Shown: in pieces, positions 14,198 through 20,753 of the stretch
Layout: each line of letters starts with the position of its first letter
How positions within the stretch are numbered: the stretch's first letter is position 1
Source of the DNA: Bog-473 sp963788585
Lineage (GTDB): Bacteria > Actinomycetota > Acidimicrobiia > Acidimicrobiales > RAAP-2
Assembly (NCBI GenBank): GCA_963788585.1
Contig: CAWBHA010000003.1
Location: forward strand, 1,116,001-1,180,000
Reading direction: 5' to 3'
Length of the DNA: 64,000 nucleotides
Notes under the pieces: generated by a model
Database searches by the model: none
Told to the model about the DNA's origin: nothing
What the model saw: only the letters and a program-made list of their open reading frames with translations
Made by a program: the position numbers and the translations under genes

Positions 14198-14692
14198 CTA
14201 GGAGGTGCCCTCCGTGGGAGCGGTGAGCCGATCGACCTCGTCGGCGTACGAAGCCACCCTGTCGTCGGCGTCGCGGATGCGGCGGCTCATGCCGGTGAGG
14301 ACCGCGTTGCGGAACCCCGGGATGTCCATCATCGTCTCGAACTCGCGCGGGCCGATGATGAACACGTCGAGGTCTGTGGTGGCCGTCACCGTGGCACTCC
14401 GCGGGGCGGCCTCGATCGCCGACAGCTCCCCGAAGTAGCCACCCGCGTGGAGGACGTTCACCACGCGCCCACGGCGCGTCACGGTGGCGGTGCCCTCCAA
14501 GATGACGAAGAGCTCACGGCCGAGCCTCCCCTCGCGCAGGACGACCTCCCCCGCCTGCACCTGGAGGCGTTCCGCGATCCGGGCGATCTGAGCCAGCTGG
14601 GCCTCGGTGCACGAGGCGAACCACGGCACGCCCTGCAGGCCGAAGTCCGCTGACTCTTCTCCGTCCGGTTCCGCGCACATGGCCACCCCCAT
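14198..14692 (-). CDS. Cyclic nucleotide-binding (Crp-like sensor) domain protein
   Basis: A stand-alone cNMP-binding beta-roll domain of about 164 residues without a helix-turn-helix. Visible features are QVQAGEVVLREGRLG, ELFVILEGTATVTRRG, and the phosphate-binding-cassette region GGYFGELSAIEAAPRSATV, which keeps the FGELs and Arg pattern of ligand-binding members. The tail TDLDVFIIGPREFETMM is also family-typical. Start candidates are TTG 14701, ATG 14692 and ATG 14680; ATG 14692 was chosen. It is a close paralogue of the next gene upstream (15328-14786), same strand, suggesting a local duplication. What it modulates is not visible. Confidence 0.75.
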   Translation of the reverse strand: MGVAMCAEPDGEESADFGLQGVPWFASCTEAQLAQIARIAERLQVQAGEVVLREGRLGRELFVILEGTATVTRRGRVVNVLHAGGYFGELSAIEAAPRSATVTATTDLDVFIIGPREFETMMDIPGFRNAVLTGMSRRIRDADDRVASYADEVDRLTAPTEGTS

Positions 14693-14785
14693 CGACACCA
14701 AGGTCGTCTCCGATGCGCCCAGGGTACGCGCCGCGGCCGCCCGATGGAGCTTCTCAGGTCCCGGTGATGCTGCCGCGGCCGATGG

Positions 14786-15328
14786 TCATGCTCGGGAGGC
14801 GCCGCCGGCCCTGGTCGCCGGGGCCTCACGGTCTTCCAGTGCTGCGGCCAGACGTGCGTCCACGGCGCGGAGCCGGTTCGCCATGCTCTTGAACAGCGCG
14901 TCCCGGAAGCCCGGGATCTCGGCCATGGCGGCGAACTCACGGGGGCCGATGATCAACACGTCCAGGTCGGACAGCGCCGTGACCGTCGCATTGCGCGGGC
15001 CCGGGTCCATGGCCGCCAGCTCTCCGAAGAATTCGCCGGGACCCAGGGTGTTGACCCGACGACCCCCCTGGGTCACCGCGACCGTCCCGGAGAGAATGAG
15101 GAAGAACTCCCGGCCGATACGTCCCTCGCGGGCCAGGATCTCCCCCTCGCCGACTCGCATCCGCTCGGCCAGGCGTGCCACCTCGCCGAGCTGGGCCTCG
15201 TTGCAGCCGTGCAGCTGGTCGACGACCCGCAGCCGGTCGACGGTGGCCTGTCTTCCCAGGGTTGATCCCACTCGTTGCGTCCTCTTCCGATGCCCCGTCT
15301 TCCGAGGCTGCGCGCCGCTCCCGTCCAC
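14786..15328 (-). CDS. Cyclic nucleotide-binding domain protein, paralogue of neighbour
   Basis: A second single-domain cNMP-binding protein. MRVGEGEILAREGRIG, EFFLILSGTVAVTQGG and GEFFGELAAMDPGPRNATV align block by block with the downstream paralogue, and both share DLDVxIIGPREF. The PBC-like segment keeps the GE and the Arg expected of cyclic-nucleotide binders. No DNA-binding domain follows, so it probably acts as a sensor partner for another protein. The annotated start is the longest frame; GTG 15271 would remove a basic, poorly conserved extension and is an equally good choice. Confidence 0.72.
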   Translation of the reverse strand: MDGSGAQPRKTGHRKRTQRVGSTLGRQATVDRLRVVDQLHGCNEAQLGEVARLAERMRVGEGEILAREGRIGREFFLILSGTVAVTQGGRRVNTLGPGEFFGELAAMDPGPRNATVTALSDLDVLIIGPREFAAMAEIPGFRDALFKSMANRLRAVDARLAAALEDREAPATRAGGASRA

Positions 15329-15577
15329 CCGAGAGCCGACGGTGCCATAGTGCGCCTCGCCCCTTACAACGACGTTGCACCGCCATTGCGGCGTCCTGGC
15401 TGAGGGCGATTCTCACCACGGAACGAGGTATCGAGCTTCTGACCTGGGAAAACTCCCGTCTTGTCCCGACGACGAGACGTTTGGCCTCACCGGGCAAAAC
15501 CGTCCGGCCCCGGGGTCCTTCCGACTGGCGGCGGATAGAGCAGTCAATCCGGATTGCACCTAAGCTGCGCAGCCACA

Positions 15578-16570
15578 ATGGCTGAAGGGGAGCGTCCGCT
15601 CGTTTGCCCGAATGGGCACGAGGCACCGATCGGGTCCTCGTCGCGCTTCTGCGAGCAGTGCGGGGCAGAGCTCCTGACCGTGTGCCCTGTTGGGCACCAG
15701 ACGCCCGTGGGAGGACGCTTCTGCCGGGTCTGCGGCGCCGCGACGACAGCAGAGTCGGGTCAGCAGGTGTTTTCCGCACCAACGGGCTCGATGGCCACGA
15801 CAGGGATGCCAGGCATGCAGGGCGGCGCAGGCGACCCGACCATCGTCGTCCCTGCGGTGGCGCAGACACCGTTGACTCCTCCGCAGCCGACCCCGGCCGT
15901 CGGGTCCCGCCGCAACGGGGCGTGGTTCGTTGCGGCGATCGTCGGGGTGGTCGTCGTCCTCGGACTTGCGGGAGGTCTTGTGTTCGTCCTTGCGAAGCCG
16001 GGTCACTCGACGCCGAGCTCCGCTGGGTCGAGCTCGGCACAGAAATCAGCCAATACCATCCAGACTCTGCCCTCCTCCGCGACGAGTTCGACGAGTACGA
16101 CGACCACGTCGACGACGTTGCCGACGGAGAGGCTCGCAGCAGGGGCTTTGGCCTCCCTTCTCGGACAGAGCGTTGCTGATCGCAGTGCGATCAACGCCGC
16201 GACCAACGATGTCTCGGCCTGCGGCAACCTCGCTCAGGACGAGCAGACATTCGACAGCGCAGCAAGTTCACGCCAGAGCCTCATTTCTCAACTCTCGACG
16301 CTTCCGAACGAGTCAGCGTTGCCAAATGGCATGACCCAATCTCTGAGCGCTGCGTGGCAAGCATCCGAAGAAGTCGACCAGGACTACGCCAGTTGGGCCG
16401 GCGACGAACTCTCGGGTGGCTGCACCCCGAACGACACCGCCGATCCGGCTTACCAGGCGGCGAGCGGACCGAACCAGCAAGCGACGAACGACAAGATGAC
16501 CTTCGCGTCCGCCTGGAACCTCATCGCGTACACCTACAGTTTGCCCACGTACCAGTGGAACCAACTCTGA
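15578..16570 (+). CDS. Double zinc-ribbon, single-pass membrane protein
   Basis: Function unknown. The N-terminus carries two zinc ribbons: CPNGHEAPIGSSSRFCEQCG at residues 10-29, then CPVGHQTP...FCRVCG. A Pro/Thr-rich linker follows, then a transmembrane helix (AAIVGVVVVLGLAGGLVFVL) around residues 118-140. After it comes a Ser/Thr-rich stalk (TSSTSTTTTSTTLP) and an extracytoplasmic domain of about 140 residues with a cysteine pair. The zinc-ribbon consensus CPxGH...FCxxCG is the same as in the kinase-like protein at 17741-19261, so the two probably belong to one system. Start ATG 15578 is the first in-frame ATG before the ribbon. Confidence 0.7.
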   Translation: MAEGERPLVCPNGHEAPIGSSSRFCEQCGAELLTVCPVGHQTPVGGRFCRVCGAATTAESGQQVFSAPTGSMATTGMPGMQGGAGDPTIVVPAVAQTPLTPPQPTPAVGSRRNGAWFVAAIVGVVVVLGLAGGLVFVLAKPGHSTPSSAGSSSAQKSANTIQTLPSSATSSTSTTTTSTTLPTERLAAGALASLLGQSVADRSAINAATNDVSACGNLAQDEQTFDSAASSRQSLISQLSTLPNESALPNGMTQSLSAAWQASEEVDQDYASWAGDELSGGCTPNDTADPAYQAASGPNQQATNDKMTFASAWNLIAYTYSLPTYQWNQL

Positions 16571-16581
16571 GCGCGCACAGC

Positions 16582-17649
16582 TCAGCCGAGGGCGCTCCAG
16601 ACCATTCCTGAGAGATCGTCGATCGTATCGATCCCGTACTGCTCGGAGGGATCGCCGGTCGTGAGGACGGCCAACAGGTAATTCCTCCCACCCCCGGAGA
16701 CCCAACCGACGCTGTTGATCTGCCAGTCGGTGTCGGCCGCGTTCAGCGGCAGCCAGCCGTTCTTCAAGGCCACGGTGACGCCCGAGGGAACTCCCCCCGT
16801 GACGCCCCACTGCTCGGAGGAGGTGACGTTCTCCATGAGGCCTAGGGCGTACTGGCGTTCGGAGGTCGTGAGGAGGTTGTTCGCCTGTACCAGCTGGCGT
16901 AGCAGCGTGATTTGATCGGATGGCGTCGTCGTGGTGAGCCCCCACCCGGGCCACGGAAACCCCGGACATTCCACGCATTGTGAAGGAGTGGTGTCGGTCA
17001 GGCCGGCTGATGTGTCGAACGAGCCGATTCCCGACGCTGCACCGGCGTCGTCCCACAGGTCGGTGGCGGAATCGTTGTCACTCTCCTCGATCATGCTCTG
17101 CGCCACGGGCTGTTCAGCGCTGGCAAGCCCTTGCCCCTTTGATTGGGCGAGCAGCGCCTCGAGGATGTCGACCTTCACGATGCTCGCCTCGTCCTGTGGT
17201 GTGCTCCCGCCCAGCGTCCACGTTTGTGCCGTGTCCAAGTCGTAGGCGGCTACCTCGATCGTTCCTTGCCGACTGTCGATCAGGGACTGTGCAGCCGCAC
17301 CAAGGGGATCCCCTGCTGACGGCGAGGCGGTCGACGGGGGTGCTCCCGCGGTCGTGGTCGTGACCTTGGCGGGGGCGATTGTCGACGGAGAGTCGGCCGC
17401 CTGGTGACCGAACGCTTTCGGCTCCCCGCTTCCGCCTCCATGGGTCAACCAGACGAGCATGACCGCGAGCAGGGCGGCAACGGCCACCAGGCCCACAGAC
17501 GTGCGACGAAGCCGCGCCGTCCGATCGAGTCTCTGGCCCGGCACCGCGTGCCTCCCCGAGCGGCCGTTGCGCTGTCTGTGCGGCGGTGTCATCACATTGA
17601 GAGGATGCGGACGACGGCCTGATGGAAGGCTCGAGAGCGCCGCGGTCAA
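16582..17649 (-). CDS. Membrane-anchored serine hydrolase of the beta-lactamase (class A-like) fold
   Basis: Penicillin-recognising-type hydrolase, probably extracytoplasmic. A signal-anchor helix (TSVGLVAVAALLAVMLVWL) is followed by a Pro/Thr/Ser-rich linker and the catalytic domain. The three family motifs can be read: SxxK as EASIVKVDIL, SDN as EESDNDSATDLW, and a KTG-like KNGWLP. The omega-loop Glu-x-x-Leu-Asn of true class A beta-lactamases is not evident, so cell-wall or unknown hydrolase activity is more likely than drug hydrolysis. In-frame ATG near 17592 is an alternative start. It lies tail-to-tail with the zinc-ribbon membrane protein. Confidence 0.7.
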   Translation of the reverse strand: MTAALSSLPSGRRPHPLNVMTPPHRQRNGRSGRHAVPGQRLDRTARLRRTSVGLVAVAALLAVMLVWLTHGGGSGEPKAFGHQAADSPSTIAPAKVTTTTAGAPPSTASPSAGDPLGAAAQSLIDSRQGTIEVAAYDLDTAQTWTLGGSTPQDEASIVKVDILEALLAQSKGQGLASAEQPVAQSMIEESDNDSATDLWDDAGAASGIGSFDTSAGLTDTTPSQCVECPGFPWPGWGLTTTTPSDQITLLRQLVQANNLLTTSERQYALGLMENVTSSEQWGVTGGVPSGVTVALKNGWLPLNAADTDWQINSVGWVSGGGRNYLLAVLTTGDPSEQYGIDTIDDLSGMVWSALG

Positions 17650-17740
17650 CAGTACTGGACGAGCCTCCGCAACGTGAGGCAGCGGTGAGCCCCCGCCTCC
17701 ACACTTTCACCACACGCGCGGCAAGTGGTGCGCCACGCGC

Positions 17741-19261
17741 TCAGGTGAGCGGTGCAACCTCGCTTCCTCGCTGGCGAGCTCCGCACGTGGGGCAGAACGA
17801 TGCTCGGACCGGCATCGAGTGTCCTGCTTCGCACTCCGTGAGCATCGGCGCCCCACAGATCCGACAAAAGGGTTTGTGCTCGGCTCCGATGAGGGCGGGG
17901 TGTCCACTTTGGCAAGCGATCTGTGGTTGGAGTCCCGGAGAGGGGCCTTCGTTGCGTCCCACCGCAGGTTCTGGACCGCCGACGGTCCCGGGAGGTGGTG
18001 GTGGAGGGGGAGGAGGTGGCGGAGGTGGAGGAGGGGGCGGAGGGGGCGGAGGGGGCGGAGGTGGAGACGGCGGAGGTGGCGGAGGGGGCGGAGGGGGAGA
18101 CGGTGGAGGAGGCGGAGAGGCAGCCGTCACGGCTGAGCCGCACACACCGCAGAAGCGCGCCGAGCTTCGCACGGCGTGGCCGTTGGGACACGAAACGGAG
18201 GCATCTTCCGAGGCTTCAGGCCGGGCGACCGAGGGCGCCACGCTGGCCTGGATGCCGACGGGCGGTGTCGCATCGGGCATTTCGACGTCCCCGGTGATCG
18301 TCTCCTGGGAAGGGCTCGCCCATTCCGAGTCGACGATCGGGACGGGCTCGACTTGCGCAGAGACGAGTCGATCGTCCGTGCGCCGCGCTTCCTCGTCGTG
18401 CGTGTCAACCGAGGACGACGTGCGCGCCCAGCCCTGATCGGCCTCCACCTGCGACAGGCGATCTGCGAAGGCACGAGCGCTTGTGGGCCGATCCGAAGGG
18501 TCCTTCGCCATGGCGGCAGCCAGCGTCGCGTTCAGGCCTTCGGGAACGTCAGGCGGCAGAGGTGGGGGTTCCTCGCGCAGGATTCTCATCAGGACCGCTG
18601 CGGGGGAGTCGTCGTGTGTGGATCGAAAAGGCGAGCGCCCTGCGACGAGGTGATACATCGTCGAGGCCAGCGAGTACACGTCCGAGCCTGCGGAGGCCGG
18701 TTGGCCATCGAGGATTTCGGGGGGAGTATGGGGTGACAGGAGGTCTACGGCACTGACGGTGACCTGACCGACGGCACCCAGCCGAGCCAGTCCGAAGTCA
18801 CCGAGCGCCGGCTCGTCAAACTCCGTGAAGAAGATGCTTTTCGGATTGACGTCTCGGTGCAGCATCCCCTTGCGGTGTGCGCAGTCGAGCGCCCCGGCGA
18901 TCTTGATGCCGAGCGAGATCGCATCTTGCGGGGAAAATGGGGCCGCTCGCAGTCTCGAGGCGGCGGTTGCGTCGCAGTACTCGAACACGAGGACCGGCTT
19001 TCCCTCGCTCGTCGTCAGAAAGCGGAGAAGCGTGACCACGTTGGGGTGTGACCAGAGGGCACCCAGGCCAACCACTTCGCCGTCGAGCACATCGAGAACC
19101 CCCGGCGCGTTGGGGTCGACAGAAAGAACCCGGAGCGCCACCCGGCGCTTGGTTGCACGCTCAGAGGCTGCGTAGACGATGGACGGGCCATCGCCGAGTT
19201 CCTCGAAGTCCGTGTAGTCGGACAGGTTTGGGTCGCCGATGACCGAGAATCGCTCCACCAT
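17741..19261 (-). CDS. Protein kinase-like protein with polyproline linker and three zinc ribbons
   Basis: Start ATG 19261 has GGGGAGG just upstream. The N-terminal domain has the Ser/Thr kinase fold: ELGDGPSIVYAA in place of the Gly-rich loop, LVFEY hinge, MLHRDVNPKSIFF catalytic loop, GDFGLA, and a PEILDGQPASAGSDVYSL activation segment. Key residues deviate: the VAIK lysine is Arg44 (VALRVL), the HRD loop lysine is Asn139, and the Mg-binding Asn is Ser142, while Asp137 and Asp155 remain. This suggests a pseudokinase or an atypical enzyme. After residue about 260 comes a zinc ribbon (CPNGHAV...FCGVCG), a run of roughly 45 mostly proline residues, and two more ribbons (CQSGHPAL...FCRICG and CEAGHSMP...FCPTCG). 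Confidence 0.75.
   Translation of the reverse strand: MVERFSVIGDPNLSDYTDFEELGDGPSIVYAASERATKRRVALRVLSVDPNAPGVLDVLDGEVVGLGALWSHPNVVTLLRFLTTSEGKPVLVFEYCDATAASRLRAAPFSPQDAISLGIKIAGALDCAHRKGMLHRDVNPKSIFFTEFDEPALGDFGLARLGAVGQVTVSAVDLLSPHTPPEILDGQPASAGSDVYSLASTMYHLVAGRSPFRSTHDDSPAAVLMRILREEPPPLPPDVPEGLNATLAAAMAKDPSDRPTSARAFADRLSQVEADQGWARTSSSVDTHDEEARRTDDRLVSAQVEPVPIVDSEWASPSQETITGDVEMPDATPPVGIQASVAPSVARPEASEDASVSCPNGHAVRSSARFCGVCGSAVTAASPPPPPSPPPPPPPPPPSPPPPPPPPPPPPPPPPPPPPPPPPPGTVGGPEPAVGRNEGPSPGLQPQIACQSGHPALIGAEHKPFCRICGAPMLTECEAGHSMPVRASFCPTCGARQRGSEVAPLT
17991..18118. repeat. Low-complexity GGA/GGC/GGT tract encoding polyproline (on minus strand)
   Basis: About 128 bases of purine-biased GG-rich triplets on the + strand, read on the - strand as CCN proline codons with two serines. 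It encodes the flexible linker of the kinase-like protein. Such a tract is prone to length change and slippage, so its exact length may be unreliable. Confidence 0.85.
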
Positions 19262-19533
19262 GCCGCCTCCCCGGGCTCTTGCAAGCAACGACGTCGAGAG
19301 CTCGGAGCAGATCCTCAAATCCGCCGAGCCAGCCTCACGCTACCTTCCGTCCGCGCAAGCATCCAACTGGGACGGGGCTTCTGGGCCTCGGTAACGGGCC
19401 CGTGTTTCCGAGTAGCCATCCTCGTTCCTATGGTGACGTGTCCGTCGCGTAAGATCGGTGACCGCGCAGTTAGCAGCACGCATACCAGTCTTGAGGTCCC
19501 CAGGCTCTTCGCTGGCGCCTCTGACTCGGGACT

Positions 19534-19606
19534 GCCTGGGTAGCTCAGTCGGTAGAGCAGCGCACTCGTAATGCGCAGGTCGTCGGTTCGAATCCGACCT
19601 CAGGCT
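19534..19606 (+). tRNA. tRNA-Thr (anticodon CGT), CCA encoded at 19607-19609
   Basis: A complete cloverleaf is visible. The acceptor stem GCCTGGG (19534-19540) pairs with CTCAGGC (19599-19605) with one G-T. The D arm is GCTCAGTCGGTAGAGC, the anticodon stem GCGCA/TGCGC holds loop CTCGTAA, and the T arm has loop TTCGAAT with stem GTCGG/CCGAC. Anticodon CGT reads ACG threonine codons. The 3' half is duplicated at 28396-28440, marking it as an integration site. Confidence 0.95.
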
Positions 19607-19609
19607 CCA
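19565..19609 (+). repeat. Left attachment-like repeat (3' half of tRNA-Thr)
   Basis: The 45 bases from the anticodon loop through CCA match 28396-28440 at 44 of 45 positions; the only difference is C19601 versus T28432. A direct repeat that includes the tRNA 3' end is the classic footprint of site-specific integration by a tyrosine recombinase. Confidence 0.85.
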
Positions 19610-19618
19610 GCTTGGACG

Positions 19619-19940
19619 TTACGACGTCCAGTTCAGTTGGTAGACCATGGTTCTTTCCGTTGGGCGCCAAGCCATAGGCGACACCCGACACCCCGTTGGA
19701 GCCAACTCTTGTCGTCAAGCTGGCTACACCAAAGGTAGGGGTGTCGAGCCGGGGCCATGCATCGTCCACGCTGATCGTCCCGACGTAGAACCTCCCGAGC
19801 AAGAACTCGGGTTCGCGCTCGGTGGCCACCTTGATGGTCGTGGACCAGCCCTTGAGCCCTCGGATGGTGCTGGTGCCGCTCGCCGAGGTGATGGTGCCGG
19901 TGGCCGGGTAAGCGGTACGGCCGCCCGAAATGTCGTTCGG
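19619..19940 (-). pseudogene. Inverted remnant of the S53 protein C-terminal module
   Basis: On the - strand this reads SGGRTAYPATGTITSASG, then RGLKGWSTTIKVATEREPEF, LGRFYVGTISVDD and NGVSGVAYGLAPNGK. These segments match the C-terminal end of the peptidase at about 27780-28096 (TSGGFTVSPATGTITS, IPGLKGGSATIKVAIEREP, VLYVGYISVSD, NGVSGVAYGLALNGK). After one indel it ends VYQLNWTS and TAA at 19621-19619, aligning with the peptidase's own IYQLSWTL stop. It has no start, signal peptide or upstream domains, so it is a gene fragment with its 3' end against the tRNA. Confidence 0.75.
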
Positions 19941-19945
19941 GTCCA

Positions 19946-19967
19946 GGTTCGAGTCCCTACGCGCCCA
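19946..19967 (+). repeat. Possible tRNA 3'-end remnant
   Basis: GGTTCGAGTCCC followed by TACGCGCCCA resembles the T-loop, distal T stem and CCA end of a tRNA, but the proximal half of the T stem does not pair and no cloverleaf precedes it. It lies at the end of the inverted gene remnant. It may be a scar of an earlier tRNA-targeted integration, or chance similarity. Confidence 0.3.
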
Positions 19968-20607
19968 TTCGAGATGGGGGGAGAGGGGTCCAGGTCCGCG
20001 AACGGCCCAGAAACGCCGCGCACGCGAACGGACGAAGCGGACGCGCGGCCGGGACGGTCGGCGCCAGCTCCAGCGGGACCTCAGGCTCTCTTTACAGCCA
20101 AGTATCGGCGAGTGTGTCGACCATAAACCGCCCTTAGTGCGATGGACGAGCAACTCAGGTCTGTTCGCTCGGGCGACCCATTTTCCATTTAGGGATAGCG
20201 TTCAGCGGAAGTCGGCGGGCTATCCGTCTTCGGCTTACATCACGAGGATTTAAAAGTGAGCGGCTGACCCAATAATTCAGCGCATCACAGAATCAGGATG
20301 GCGACATCAGCAGGCGCGGGTTACGAACGTTGACCTTGCGCCAGCCCTTCGTTCACCGCAGGATCCAAGCCTTTGCGGTCACCCTCGCAATGAGTTAGGG
20401 ATTGCCGGTCCACTCTGATTCTGCGAGAACACGCAGTCCGATGAAGGGTCGCCTCCATCGTGGTGACGGTGAGACCGCCCGCACCGCCGCCACGTAGGCA
20501 GTATGAACTCGCCGTTCAGCAAGCACCGCTCAGCATCAACGAGAAGTCCTTAGACGATTGTCGTCCGTCCGGGATTACACCGCGGTGGTTTGTGCCAACT
20601 AAACCAG
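19968..20607. other. Non-coding, AT-richer stretch at left end of island
   Basis: No convincing gene: the reading frames here are short and lack start context or recognisable products. A 12-base exact match to the tRNA-Thr 3' end (GACCTCAGGCTC) occurs at 20077-20088. Base composition drops in GC from about 20.1 kb. Confidence 0.45.
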
Positions 20608-20636
20608 TTGACACGCCAGTGTTCGAACCCTAACGT
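20608..20636 (+). promoter_or_regulatory. Candidate sigma70-type promoter of the S53 gene
   Basis: TTGACA (20608-20613) and TAACGT (20631-20636) are separated by exactly 17 bases, about 118 bases upstream of the ATG. The -35 is perfect and the -10 keeps TA and the final T. Confidence 0.5.
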
Positions 20637-20753
20637 CGCCGCGTCGTAGGAGTGGGCCAGCGGGGGGAGGCTCCTAATGATTCGGACCTTTTGGCGAGGT
20701 CGTTCCTGCGGTGTTTGCTCATCACAGCCGTAATCAATCACGGGAGGCGTGTC

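Noticed and set aside
17622..18437. Poly-glycine + strand ORF
   Set aside because: Complement of the polyproline coding tract of the kinase-like gene, with no supporting domain or start context.
19545..20153. 202-codon - strand frame ending in VGFEPTTCALR
   Set aside because: Its C-terminus is antisense to the tRNA-Thr gene, a well-known source of false proteins. The middle part is the inverted peptidase fragment, which is listed as a pseudogene instead.
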